Shown here piece after piece: positions 45,962-55,072 of a DNA stretch of 64,000 nt (its first letter is position 1; the number at the start of each line of letters is the position of its first letter). Source of the stretch: Pectinatus haikarae (GTDB lineage: Bacteria; Bacillota; Negativicutes; Selenomonadales; Selenomonadaceae); NCBI RefSeq assembly GCF_015732185.1, contig NZ_WIQM01000009.1:1-64000 (forward strand), given 5' to 3'. Position numbers and translations under genes: made by a program. The notes under the pieces are model-generated. The model made no database searches. It was given only the letters and a program-made list of their open reading frames with translations, and had not been told where the DNA came from.

Positions 45962-46948
45962 ATGACAATATACGACATCGCAGAAAAATGCGGCGTTTCA
46001 ATAGCCACTGTTTCGCGCGTGCTAAACGGAAGCAGCAGAGTAAGCGCAAAAACTAAAGAAAAAATATTGCTGGTAATGAAAGAGCAAAACTATCAGCCCA
46101 ATCCCTTTGCGCGCGGATTAGGCTTGAATAGCATGAAAATGATCGGTGTCCTATGCGAAGATGTTTCCGATTCCTTTTACGCCACAGCTATATCATTGAT
46201 AGAAAGCTATTTAAGACTGATCGACTGGAATGTTATCCTTGGCTGTACAGGCAGAGGCTCCGGTCTCAAATACAAACACCTTCAATTTCTAATGGAAAAA
46301 CATGTAGATGCCATTATAATTATCGGTACGCCGTTCAATCATACCAAGGATCTGGACTATCTGAAAAATGTTGCAAAAAAACGGCCTGTGATTATGGTAA
46401 ACAGCTATATAAAGCATAATAATATTTATGGAATAATTTGTGATGAAGAAACAGGTATGAGTGATATTGTGGGAAAACTGGCAGAAAAAGGCTGCAAAAG
46501 TGTTCTTTATTTGTATGATTCACTGACCTATAGCGGCAGACAAAAATTGACAGGTTATAAAAAGGGAATAGCAACTCACAAATTAGATGAAAACCCGCTA
46601 TTGCAGAACAAAATCAACAGATCCTTGGAAGATGTTGAACAAACAGTAAAAAAACTTATTGAGCAGAATGTTTATTTTGATGCGGTAGTGACCTCGGAAG
46701 ACCTTTTGGCCATTGGTGCACAACGAGCCATATTGCAAATGGGAAAAAATATGCCAATTGTCGGCTGCAATAATTCACTTTTAGCCCAATGTGCCACTCC
46801 GATGATTACAAGTTTGGATAATCAGCTGGAAATTCTTTGCCGGGAAGCTGTCGAACTGCTTACTAAACTGATGAATGACAAAGAAGTTCCTTCAAAAATG
46901 ATTTTCCCGGCAAAATTGTATCAAAGAGAAAGCTTCATATATGCTTAG
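45962..46948 (+). CDS. LacI-family repressor of the uronate genes
   Basis: The start MTIYDIAEKCGVSIATVSRV follows CTGGAGG nine bases earlier. The 328-residue protein has the LacI helix-turn-helix and hinge (RVLNGSSRVSAKTKEKILLVMKE) and a periplasmic-binding-protein-like sensor domain (IGVLCEDVSDSFYATAISLIE; DAVVTSEDLLAIGAQRAIL). It is divergent from uxaC, whose promoter has a LacI operator. Uronate or a derivative is the likely inducer. Confidence 0.92.
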   Translation: MTIYDIAEKCGVSIATVSRVLNGSSRVSAKTKEKILLVMKEQNYQPNPFARGLGLNSMKMIGVLCEDVSDSFYATAISLIESYLRLIDWNVILGCTGRGSGLKYKHLQFLMEKHVDAIIIIGTPFNHTKDLDYLKNVAKKRPVIMVNSYIKHNNIYGIICDEETGMSDIVGKLAEKGCKSVLYLYDSLTYSGRQKLTGYKKGIATHKLDENPLLQNKINRSLEDVEQTVKKLIEQNVYFDAVVTSEDLLAIGAQRAILQMGKNMPIVGCNNSLLAQCATPMITSLDNQLEILCREAVELLTKLMNDKEVPSKMIFPAKLYQRESFIYA

Positions 46949-46962
46949 ACAAATGATGCCGA

Positions 46963-47709
46963 TCAGCTGACTTTAGACATTTCCGTGAGATAGGGCCAGT
47001 ATTTTTCCGGCATAAATGATCGCTGTAATTTAGGATTTCTTCTTTCCTCTATTGAAATATGTCTGTAGTATTGGCACCACATGCTGCGAAATTTCTTTTC
47101 AGTCGGACTGTATTTAATATTTTTTTCCTGTTCCGTGACATTGGCTGTGAGTATGCGCTCTTTATCATAATATACCACAATATGTCTGCCGAGATCGTGG
47201 ACCGCCCACTCCTCCTCCGCCATACGTTTGGCAAAATGACCTGCTATGAGAGGTGCAATATTATGATCAGGGCGTATTTCCGCATAGAGAATTTTTTCTT
47301 CTAGTTCACTGAATCTCAGCAAACCAAGCATACGGTGGCACTCATTACTCGTCTTCAGAGACCAGCTTTCCACTTGTCCTATCCATGGATCTGCTTTTCC
47401 TTTTGCCAATGTGTCCGGATCGCGAAAAGCTGCACATATAAAATAGAAAAGCAGCATTTCCCGTTCCGGCTGCTCAGCCATAAAGGCATAGTAAAGAGTG
47501 TGTGCCGTCTGGGCTCCACATTTATGGTAAAGCCCGGTTAAAACCTTATCTGCTTTATCCAAATTTGCAGAAATTATTTTTTCTTCGTCAAAAAGATTTG
47601 TACCTGCACTTATATTTTCTATTCCCTCTACGTGGCTTGTACCATCATGATATGCTTCATAGATAACAGATAAGAAACCTGTAAAAGATCCATCATATTG
47701 GTAATACAT
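46963..47709 (-). CDS. DUF4130 protein (TIGR03915-like), partner of the radical SAM protein
   Basis: The start MYYQYDGSFTGFLSVIYEAY follows GAAGGGCAGG and lies five bases past the radical SAM stop. The 248-residue protein has DGSFTGFLSVIYEAYHDG at its start and LLRFSELEEKILYAEIRPDHNIAPLIAGHFAKR, FRSMWCQYYRHISIEERRNPKLQRSFMPEKYWPYLTEM near its end, the features of the 'putative DNA metabolism protein' family. It is nearly always paired with the radical SAM protein next door. The reaction is unknown. Confidence 0.88.
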   Translation of the reverse strand: MYYQYDGSFTGFLSVIYEAYHDGTSHVEGIENISAGTNLFDEEKIISANLDKADKVLTGLYHKCGAQTAHTLYYAFMAEQPEREMLLFYFICAAFRDPDTLAKGKADPWIGQVESWSLKTSNECHRMLGLLRFSELEEKILYAEIRPDHNIAPLIAGHFAKRMAEEEWAVHDLGRHIVVYYDKERILTANVTEQEKNIKYSPTEKKFRSMWCQYYRHISIEERRNPKLQRSFMPEKYWPYLTEMSKVS

Positions 47710-47713
47710 GTTT

Positions 47714-48961
47714 TCATGCCTGCCCTTCAAATAGACTCATCTGCCGGAACATCTTTTGATATTTTGAAGAAATCAGCGACTTTTTTATGCGGTCAGGATT
47801 ATCCAATCCCAAACCATAATAGTGTCCTCCGCAGGTAATGAAATGTCTGGCTCGTTTTAAAACAACGCCTGTGCGGCAAAGGCTGTCATAAGACAATGGA
47901 ATAAAACGACGTGTTCTAATTATTCGTCTGGCAGATTGGATCCCTATTCCCGGTACGCGTAAAAGCATTTCATATTCTGCTTTGTTTATTTCTATAGGAA
48001 AAACACGCCAATTTTGCAGCGCCCAATTTGTTTTCGGGTCCACTTCCAAATCAAAATCAGGGTGTTGTTCAGGTAAAATCTCATCGGCAGAAAAATGATA
48101 ATACCGAAGGAGCCAGTCCGCCTGATAAAGGCGATTTTCTCTTAAAAGAGGCGGCTGTTTTATTGCAGGGAGATTTTTTCCCGTCATCACCGGTACATAC
48201 GCAGAATAATAAACACGCTTCAATGCCACTTTTTGGTAAAGAGCTTCGCTTAGTTTTAAAATATGCCTATCATGTTCCTTACTCGCACCCACGATCATTT
48301 GTGTCGTTTGCCCTGCAGGAATAAAGGGCTGCATATATTTTACCAGACGTTTTTCTTCACGGCGTTCGGTAAATTGTTCATGAATGAACTTCATAGGCGT
48401 TAGGATAGCTGTTCGTGTTTTCTGCGGCGCAAGAAGCTGCAGCGACTGTTCAGACGGCAGCTCCATATTTACGCTGAGACGGTCCACATAACGTCCAAGT
48501 TCTTTCAGCAGAACAGTATCCGTGCCGGGAATTCCTTTCATGTGTATATAACCGTTGAAATTTTCACGTATACGCAATAATTTTGCTATTTTTATCAAAA
48601 ACTCCGTAGTGTGATCAGGCGAACCAATTATTCCCGAACTTAAAAAAAGCCCTTCTATATAATTTCTCCGATAAAATTGAATGGTAAGTGCAACAAGCTC
48701 TTCCGGGGTTAAAAAAACTCTTTTTATATCATTGCTGCGCCGATTCGCACAGTATTCACAATCATATATACAATTGTTCGTCATAAGAATTTTCAGCAGG
48801 GAAATGCAACGTCCGTCTGCCGACCAGCTATGGCAGATTCCGCTGCGAGCGCCATTACCGATACCGCCCGGTTTATTTTCCCTGCCGGAGCCGCTTGATG
48901 AACATGATACATCATATTTGGCCGCATCGGCCAGAACACCTAATTTACTCATCAAATCCAT
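47714..48961 (-). CDS. Radical SAM protein, putative DNA modification/repair (TIGR03916-like)
   Basis: The start MDLMSKLGVLADAAKYDVSC is chosen for GGTGAT just upstream; earlier in-frame starts exist up to 48994. The 415-residue protein has the radical SAM cluster CIYDCEYC (C-x3-C-x2-C), SSGIIGSPDHTTEF, and a C-terminal helix-hairpin-helix (EYEMLLRVPGIGIQSARRIIRTRRF) for DNA binding. The tail KYQKMFRQMSLFEG is typical. It forms an operon with the DUF4130 gene. A role in DNA base repair has been proposed for the family but is unproven. Confidence 0.88.
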   Translation of the reverse strand: MDLMSKLGVLADAAKYDVSCSSSGSGRENKPGGIGNGARSGICHSWSADGRCISLLKILMTNNCIYDCEYCANRRSNDIKRVFLTPEELVALTIQFYRRNYIEGLFLSSGIIGSPDHTTEFLIKIAKLLRIRENFNGYIHMKGIPGTDTVLLKELGRYVDRLSVNMELPSEQSLQLLAPQKTRTAILTPMKFIHEQFTERREEKRLVKYMQPFIPAGQTTQMIVGASKEHDRHILKLSEALYQKVALKRVYYSAYVPVMTGKNLPAIKQPPLLRENRLYQADWLLRYYHFSADEILPEQHPDFDLEVDPKTNWALQNWRVFPIEINKAEYEMLLRVPGIGIQSARRIIRTRRFIPLSYDSLCRTGVVLKRARHFITCGGHYYGLGLDNPDRIKKSLISSKYQKMFRQMSLFEGQA

Positions 48962-49126
48962 ACACATCACCATATAAATAAATTTTATCGACAAAAATTA
49001 TTAAGTAACCGCAGCTTTTCTTACTCTTGTCAGTAATAAAGTATATCATTTCGGTTCATAATTGTAAATATTATAGTTCGATTTACTGAACGAAAATATT
49101 ATCAAATAAAAAAGGAAGTATAAATT

Positions 49127-49474
49127 ATGCGCATATTGAAAGCAGCATTTCATATTGATGAAATAAATAAATGGCAGATGCTCTGTAATAATATTCGTAA
49201 TCTCATCAGTGATATAAATACTCATAACTATGAAATCAAAGTTGTAGTGAACGGAGATGCTGTCAATATATTCAGCCAAAAGGACAGCAGCGATCTATTG
49301 CACGAACTGGAAAAACTCGTTCATGAAAAAGTCGAATTTCTTCTTTGCCGCAATGCTCTGCACGGCAATAATATCAATGAAGCCGCTCTGCCTCAAAGTG
49401 TAAAAGTAATTCCCGCCGGTGTAACAAAATTAGTGGAATTGCAAGTTAATGGATATGCTTACATAAAACCATAA
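49127..49474 (+). CDS. DsrE-family protein
   Basis: The 115-residue protein follows AAAAAGGAAG. It has the DsrE/F-like sandwich: MRILKAAFHIDEINKWQMLC at the start, EIKVVVNGDAVNIF, VEFLLCRNALHGNNI and VIPAGVTKLVELQVNGYAYIKP. The single Cys in LLCRNAL is at the position that carries sulfur in related sulfurtransferases. No sulfur gene is adjacent, so the role is open. It is probably a single-gene unit. Confidence 0.85.
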   Translation: MRILKAAFHIDEINKWQMLCNNIRNLISDINTHNYEIKVVVNGDAVNIFSQKDSSDLLHELEKLVHEKVEFLLCRNALHGNNINEAALPQSVKVIPAGVTKLVELQVNGYAYIKP

Positions 49475-49503
49475 AAAATATTTATGTAATTATAATCAAA
49501 TTA

Positions 49504-49547
49504 TTGACAATACCAGTTTTATATGCAATACTATTGTTTGTTATAAT
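49504..49547 (+). promoter_or_regulatory. Promoter region of the B12 operon
   Basis: TTGACA (49504-49509) is followed 17-19 bases later by AATACT/TACTAT, and a further TATAAT lies at 49542-49547. Either could start a transcript just ahead of the riboswitch. Confidence 0.5.
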
Positions 49548-49559
49548 GTAATTTAATAA

Positions 49560-49730
49560 TTGAGACAGGTGCTTTAGCTGAAAAGAGAAGTCCGGTATAA
49601 GCCGGCGCGGTCCCGCCACTGTAAGGGGAGTTACTCACAATTTATGTCACTGGATATAAAAATTATATCTGGGAAGGCGTGAGCTGACTATGAACCTGAG
49701 CCAGGAGAACTGCCTGTCTGACAATCACCG
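49560..49730 (+). ncRNA. Cobalamin riboswitch
   Basis: The order of conserved blocks is standard: ACAGGTGCTTTAGCTGAAAA at the 5' side, AAGTCCGGTATAAGCCGG, GCGGTCCCGCCACTGTAAGG (the B12 box GCCACTG), TGGGAAGGCG, ACCTGAGCCAGGAGAACTGC, then CCTGTCTGACA closing with the 5' ACAGG. It precedes btuB and should lower expression of the uptake operon when cobalamin is plentiful. Confidence 0.97.
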
Positions 49731-49751
49731 TTTTTTTACCTACGAATGATA

Positions 49752-49795
49752 GGGAGGCGATTTGCAAATTTTTTTTGCGATCTGCCTCCTTTTCT
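49752..49795 (+). terminator. Riboswitch terminator with a competing hairpin
   Basis: GGGAGGC (49752-49758) pairs with GCCTCCT (49784-49790), with further pairs inside, and T-rich sequence follows. The same CCTCCTTTTC can instead pair with GAAAAGGAGG (to 49809), which hides the ribosome site of a 5-codon ORF (49818-49835, MYELL). The two stems exclude each other. Confidence 0.7.
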
Positions 49796-49899
49796 TTTTG
49801 AAAAGGAGGTTTTTATTATGTATGAATTATTGTAGCGGCAGCGGAAGCATATAAGGTTTTGAACAGAAAAATCTAAGATAAAAAGGAGCATCAATATTC

Positions 49900-52080
49900 A
49901 TGAAGAAAAAAATTAAAATTACAACCGCTGTTTTCGCATATACTTTCATGCAGAGTATCAATTGTACGGCGTCCTATGCGGCTGATGATCCGAACAATAC
50001 ATATACACTGGAGGATAAAGATATTTATGCTGAAAGAGATAAAACAATCGTAAATCCTTATATAACCGGGGGCGATTTTAATATCATCAGCAGACAGGAT
50101 ATAGAAAATCATCATTACAGCAGTATACAGGATGCATTGAAGACTATCCCGGGAATACAGATATCGACTCCTGGTTATAGAGGCGGAGAATACGGGTACA
50201 GCAGTTATAATACGGAATTGAGCATAAACGGTGAAAACAGTATAGTAATACTCGTTGACGGGCGGCGTATCGATAATGACGCCAATTCCTACGGCGGTAA
50301 CAAATCACGTGTTAATCTCAGCACATTGCCCGGAATGGATAATGTGGAGCAGATAGATATCATAAAGGGAGCCGGTGCTGCCATATACGGATCTGATGCA
50401 GCAGGCGGCGTAATAAATATCATTACGCGCAGGGGAACGATAAAACCCAAAACGACCGTCGATATCGCAACAGGTTCATGGCAGAGACACAACTATGCTT
50501 TGACACACACCGGTGCTTCAAATGACGGCAGTTTAAAATACGCATTGTCGCTGAGCAGACAATTAAGCGGTAACGCAAAATATAAAGATTCGTTCACGGG
50601 CAGTACAAAATCATTCGAAAACACGGGCTATCGTGAAGAAAACGCGTCATTCAACATTACAAAAGATTTTGATAAAAAACACAGCCTGACTGTTACATAT
50701 GATCATTCCTATGAAAAAGCATATTATCCGATAACTGCACCTGATTTTCGTTACATAGAGTCATTTTATAACGGTACCATGGCATCAATAAACCCCGTAA
50801 CCCACAGATATATAGGGTTGAACAGTTCCGCCGACGGCTATCGGAATATTTTTCTATATGATGCATGGCTCGGATCATATGATGAAACCCAGACAAATAA
50901 TGCGGATTTAAAATATGTTTTTGATAAAACAGATGAAAATGCGGAAAGCTTTATACGTGTTTATAAAAATTATACCCGCTATAATATGAAAGATTTTTCT
51001 GATATATGGAATGTTCCTTATCCATATCTGGACGAATTTTGGAATACTGCCAGAAATTCCCTAAACGGGCATACTGATATTGAAAAGGCTGCGGGTACGG
51101 CAGTACAGTTCTCAAAACACGTAAAAAATCATAGTATGACCACAGGATTCAATTATCGCAAGAGCAGTTACGAAGGCTGGGACAATGATGACAGCTATGC
51201 ATCGGTCCGCCGGTCATATAGTCTGTATTTGCAGGATAAAATCAAACTGGGCAATAAATTTACAATAACACCCGGAGTAAATTATTCATATTACAGCAGC
51301 GGCCATTATAACGATACCGATTTTGGCTCAACGGGAAAAACGACATTTTCCATTTATAGCAATTATGATTTCGACACAAAGACCAATATATATTTTTCAG
51401 CCAGCCAAATATTCAGACCTGTTACCGGGCTTGATTTTTCCAGGGCTTTCAGCAACGATCCGTTAAAAGATGAAAAAGGATATAATTATAATTTAGGGGT
51501 AGACAGAAAAATAACCAGTAAAGATCAAATTGGCATAAACTACGCTAATACATATATGGATAATGCCCTCGGGCGCTACAGCATTCTTAATACAGCTAAA
51601 GAAAAATGGGAAACAAAAACTGTCAACGCAGAAAGAAAAAAACAGGCATTGAATATTTCCTATACACATGCATTCAGTGATATATGGAAACTGTCATCTT
51701 CTTACAGCTGGGTAAATGAAAATTTTCATGCAAAAAATGTTTTCCTTAATCCTGACGGCAGTACTCCCGACAGTCTTATAAATGCCTACCGGCCTCGTAA
51801 TATTTATAGGACAAGTCTGACCTATGAGAAGAAAAATTGGTTTGGTGATCTAGCTTATACGATTTATTCCGGTAATGACACACAATATTTTACAGACAGC
51901 AGATTCGGCGTACTGGATCTTGCATTAAATTACAAATTAAATGAATCGGCACAAATATATCTCAACATCAACAATATAACGAATGAGGCATATCAGACAC
52001 GGGCTCTGTCCGGGTATGATGCCGGAGCGCTGCCCGAAAGCGGACGCAGTTTCATGCTGGGAGTAAAATATACTTTCTGA
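49900..52080 (+). CDS. btuB: TonB-dependent outer-membrane receptor, BtuB-like
   Basis: The 726-residue protein has a signal peptide (cleavage near SYAADDP), a plug domain (NIISRQDIENHHYSSIQDAL, KTIPGIQIS, GENSIVILVDGRRIDND, IEQIDIIKGAGAAIYGSDAAGGVINIITRRG) and a 22-strand barrel ending in Phe (SGRSFMLGVKYTF). Control by the cobalamin riboswitch and the btuFCD genes behind it identify cobalamin as substrate. The receptor shows that the cell has an outer membrane. Ribosome site AAAAGGAGC. Confidence 0.93.
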   Translation: MKKKIKITTAVFAYTFMQSINCTASYAADDPNNTYTLEDKDIYAERDKTIVNPYITGGDFNIISRQDIENHHYSSIQDALKTIPGIQISTPGYRGGEYGYSSYNTELSINGENSIVILVDGRRIDNDANSYGGNKSRVNLSTLPGMDNVEQIDIIKGAGAAIYGSDAAGGVINIITRRGTIKPKTTVDIATGSWQRHNYALTHTGASNDGSLKYALSLSRQLSGNAKYKDSFTGSTKSFENTGYREENASFNITKDFDKKHSLTVTYDHSYEKAYYPITAPDFRYIESFYNGTMASINPVTHRYIGLNSSADGYRNIFLYDAWLGSYDETQTNNADLKYVFDKTDENAESFIRVYKNYTRYNMKDFSDIWNVPYPYLDEFWNTARNSLNGHTDIEKAAGTAVQFSKHVKNHSMTTGFNYRKSSYEGWDNDDSYASVRRSYSLYLQDKIKLGNKFTITPGVNYSYYSSGHYNDTDFGSTGKTTFSIYSNYDFDTKTNIYFSASQIFRPVTGLDFSRAFSNDPLKDEKGYNYNLGVDRKITSKDQIGINYANTYMDNALGRYSILNTAKEKWETKTVNAERKKQALNISYTHAFSDIWKLSSSYSWVNENFHAKNVFLNPDGSTPDSLINAYRPRNIYRTSLTYEKKNWFGDLAYTIYSGNDTQYFTDSRFGVLDLALNYKLNESAQIYLNINNITNEAYQTRALSGYDAGALPESGRSFMLGVKYTF

Positions 52081-52131
52081 GTTTAAAAATATATTTGTTA
52101 ATGAAGAATATTTCAGGATGGGGGAATAAAA

Positions 52132-53124
52132 ATAAAATATGCCGCCATAGGAATACTGCTGTTTTTTATCTTTCTGGAAATAATAAAGCCGCCACCCGCG
52201 CAGTATCAGGATAATGTTGTATCCCCATTTTCTGCAGTAGATAATTATGATACGGAAATGCGGACGATGCAGCTGATCTTTGAACATCCGCCGCGGCGGG
52301 TGATCACTTTTTGGCAGAATTCAACGGAAACTTTACTGGCCCTGGGATTGCAGGATCGGATCGTTGCCGCTGTCGGTATTCCTTACCGCGGCTGCATAAA
52401 AGAAGAATATCAACAGGCATATGACAGTATTCCAATAAAACAAATGCAGATATTGGATAAGGAAAATATATTGATGCTCAGACCGGATTTCATACTGGGC
52501 TGGGGTTCTACCTTTAGACCTGAATATATTGGAACAACCGAGTTCTGGCGCAGCAGAGAAATAAATACTTATATTGCATCTTCGACTACGCGCAGCGCAA
52601 AAGCCAAAACCATTGAAGATGAATATAAATATATAATGGATATGGGCACTATTTTCGGCCGCAGAAAAAGAGCATCTGCTCTGGTAAAGCAGATGGAAAG
52701 AGAGCTGGCTTTTGTTGAAAACCGCACAGCGGGGCATAAAAAGCCACGGACCATCATTATGGAAAAACAGAAAGATATATTGAGATTATATGGCAGGAAT
52801 ACTCTGGCCGGAGATATATTGACAAAAGTGAACGGCGATATTATTGATATAGGCGCTACTATAAGCTATGAACAGCTCATTGCTGAAAATCCGGAAGTCA
52901 TATTTCTGATTGTGAGTGAAAATGATTACCGCAATGCCTCTGTCATTACACAGCAAATTTATGAAAATCCAGCTTTGCAGGATATTATTGCTGTACGGGA
53001 GCACCGAATATATACGCTGCCGTTATTCATGGTATACAGCAGCGCGGTACGCACTTATGACGGGATACGCGAAATGGCACAGGACCTTTATCCTGAATTG
53101 TATGAAGAGGTGCCGCAAAATTGA
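52132..53124 (+). CDS. btuF: Cobalamin-binding protein BtuF, apparent AUA start
   Basis: The domain from 52258 (TMQLIFEHPPRRVITFWQNS) is a type III periplasmic binding protein: GLQDRIVAAVGIPY, ILMLRPDFILGWGSTF, ISYEQLIAENPEVIF. The frame stays open upstream to 52105 and encodes KYAAIGILLFFIFLEIIKPP, a good signal anchor, yet there is no ATG, GTG or TTG before it. ATA at 52132, six bases after GGGGGA, is the best start; if it is used the protein has 330 residues. Otherwise translation would begin at the ATG at 52258 without an export signal. It delivers cobalamin to BtuCD and overlaps btuC by four bases. Confidence 0.8.
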   Translation: MKYAAIGILLFFIFLEIIKPPPAQYQDNVVSPFSAVDNYDTEMRTMQLIFEHPPRRVITFWQNSTETLLALGLQDRIVAAVGIPYRGCIKEEYQQAYDSIPIKQMQILDKENILMLRPDFILGWGSTFRPEYIGTTEFWRSREINTYIASSTTRSAKAKTIEDEYKYIMDMGTIFGRRKRASALVKQMERELAFVENRTAGHKKPRTIIMEKQKDILRLYGRNTLAGDILTKVNGDIIDIGATISYEQLIAENPEVIFLIVSENDYRNASVITQQIYENPALQDIIAVREHRIYTLPLFMVYSSAVRTYDGIREMAQDLYPELYEEVPQN

Positions 53125-54167
53125 AAAAGTTAAACAGTTATTCCTGGGTAATGATTTTCACAGGTATTCTGCTTGCAGAAATTTTTTTTGCCTTGGGTAT
53201 GGGATCTGTAAAATTATCTGGTAACGAAATTTATGAAACTTTATTTCAGGGTATACAAAGTAATATGCCTGTTACTGCTCCCCGTCAGGGACCCGTACAC
53301 GATATTGTCTGGCTGCTTCGCTTCCCGCGGCTGCTACTGGCCGCGGCCACCGGTGCAGGTCTTGCTGTATGCGGGACAGTGATACAGGCAGTGGTAAAAA
53401 ACCCTTTAGCCGATCCATATATTCTAGGTATTTCCTCCGGGGCCTCTCTAGGAGCGGTATTATCGATTTTTCTTGGTGCAGGAATATTCTTTGGCCCGGA
53501 TTTTATAGGCATATGCTCATTTGCAGGAGCTTTTTCCATATCCTTATTGGTGCTTATCATTTCTCAGATGGACGGTAAACCGGACACGACAAAGCTTCTT
53601 CTCACGGGCATGGCCGTAAATATGGCTTGTTCCTCAATATCCAGTTTTATAGTATATTTTGCCAATGACAAAGATGGTATCCAAACAATACTATTCTGGC
53701 TGATGGGCAGTTTTGCCGGTGCTCAATGGAGTACTCTGCAGATCATTATTCCTGTGGTATGTTTCGGTATAATATTTTTTTGGACTCAAAATCGCACTTT
53801 AGATATAATGCTGCTTGGTGATCATACGGCTGTCACTCTGGGAACAGATCTGAGTAAATACCGGCATGTATATCTTCTGATGAGTGCATTTATCGTCGGT
53901 TTCCTTGTATACTCGGCAGGTATGATAGGCTTTGTCGGTCTGATAATACCGCATATTGTACGAATTTTTACCGGAACAGGGCATAGATATTTACTGCCTT
54001 TGGCAGCATTGCTGGGAGCAGTGTTGCTGGTTGCAGCCGATGTTATCAGCAGAATTTTGATAACCGGTACAGATATTCCCGTCGGGATCATAGTATCTCT
54101 CCTCGGAGCGCCGGGATTTGTTTTTCTTACAGCAAAAAAATCATATTCTTTTGGAGGAAAAAATTGA
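53121..54167 (+). CDS. btuC: Cobalamin ABC transporter permease BtuC
   Basis: The start is TTG at 53121, overlapping the btuF stop as TTGA, with GAAGAGGTG before it. The 348-residue permease has about ten helices of the FecCD/BtuC type: LLRFPRLLLAAATGAGLAVCGTVIQAVVKNPLADPYILGISSGASLGAV, VYSAGMIGFVGLIIPHIVR and GTDIPVGIIVSLLGAPGFVFL. It forms the inner-membrane channel. It overlaps btuD by one base (TGATG). Confidence 0.95.
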   Translation: MKKLNSYSWVMIFTGILLAEIFFALGMGSVKLSGNEIYETLFQGIQSNMPVTAPRQGPVHDIVWLLRFPRLLLAAATGAGLAVCGTVIQAVVKNPLADPYILGISSGASLGAVLSIFLGAGIFFGPDFIGICSFAGAFSISLLVLIISQMDGKPDTTKLLLTGMAVNMACSSISSFIVYFANDKDGIQTILFWLMGSFAGAQWSTLQIIIPVVCFGIIFFWTQNRTLDIMLLGDHTAVTLGTDLSKYRHVYLLMSAFIVGFLVYSAGMIGFVGLIIPHIVRIFTGTGHRYLLPLAALLGAVLLVAADVISRILITGTDIPVGIIVSLLGAPGFVFLTAKKSYSFGGKN

Positions 54168-54949
54168 TGGATATATCAGTAAAAAATATTTCGTTTTCTA
54201 TAAAAAATACTGTTATACTGTCAGACATTTCTGCGTCGATAGCCTCAATGGAATGTGTCGGCATCGTGGGCCCAAACGGAAGCGGCAAATCCACACTTTT
54301 AAAATGTATATACAGAGTTTTGCAGCCTGATGCCGGAGAAATATTTTTCGACGGCAGCAACATAAAAAATATGACTCTCAAGGAATCCGCACGTGCTGTC
54401 AGTGTTATGGCTCAGGATAATAGTTATGCTTTTGATTTTCTTGTGGAAGATATCGTCCTGCTGGGAAGAACGCCATACAAAAAAATGCTCCAATTTGATA
54501 ATGAAGCTGACTATAAAATCGTCAAAAATGCTCTGAAAACCGTCGGATTGGCAGGCTTTGAAAAAAGAAATTTTTCTGCTATCTCAGGGGGTGAAAAACA
54601 GCGGGTTATCCTGGCAAGAGCCCTGGCTCAGAATACTTCCTGTCTGATAATGGATGAACCGACAAATCATTTAGATATAAAATACCAAATGCAAACTATG
54701 GAGATCGTAAAAAAACACAAATTCACCAGTATCATAGCCATACATGATCTCAATATCGCGGCTCTGTACTGTGATAGAATAATCGCATTAAAAGATGGGC
54801 AAATAGTTGGCAATGATGTTCCGGAAAAATTGCTGACGCCAGAGTTCATTTATTATCTATATGAAGTACTGTCCGAAGTTCACATGAATAAAAAAACAGG
54901 AAAAGTCAACATCATCTATATGCCCTCAGATTCAAATATTTGCAAATGA
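54167..54949 (+). CDS. btuD: Cobalamin ABC transporter ATPase BtuD
   Basis: The 260-residue ATPase starts MDISVKNISFSIKNTVILSD. It has Walker A GPNGSGKST, Q-loop MAQDNSYAF, signature ISGGEKQRVILARAL, Walker B CLIMDEPTNHLD and H-loop IIAIHDLNIAALYC. It powers BtuC. It is the last gene of the riboswitch operon; a terminator follows. Confidence 0.95.
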   Translation: MDISVKNISFSIKNTVILSDISASIASMECVGIVGPNGSGKSTLLKCIYRVLQPDAGEIFFDGSNIKNMTLKESARAVSVMAQDNSYAFDFLVEDIVLLGRTPYKKMLQFDNEADYKIVKNALKTVGLAGFEKRNFSAISGGEKQRVILARALAQNTSCLIMDEPTNHLDIKYQMQTMEIVKKHKFTSIIAIHDLNIAALYCDRIIALKDGQIVGNDVPEKLLTPEFIYYLYEVLSEVHMNKKTGKVNIIYMPSDSNICK

Positions 54950-55010
54950 TTTATACTAAAAAAATTATTTCTTATTTATACTCTTGCATGATAAAAACAC
55001 AGCCAAAATA

Positions 55011-55054
55011 AAAGATGCCATGACTGGAATATGAATTTCAGTTATGGCATCTTT
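55011..55054. terminator. Bidirectional terminator after btuD
   Basis: AAAGATGCCATGACTG (55011-55026) pairs with CAGTTATGGCATCTTT (55039-55054) with one mismatch-like wobble. It separates btuD from the convergent TetR gene. Confidence 0.85.
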
Positions 55055-55072
55055 ATCGATTATTCATTCTTA

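Noticed and set aside
49046-49126. Inverted word TTTCGGTTCA/TGAACGAAAA as a LexA box
   Set aside because: The half-sites point the wrong way and the spacing does not fit the Gram-positive SOS box.
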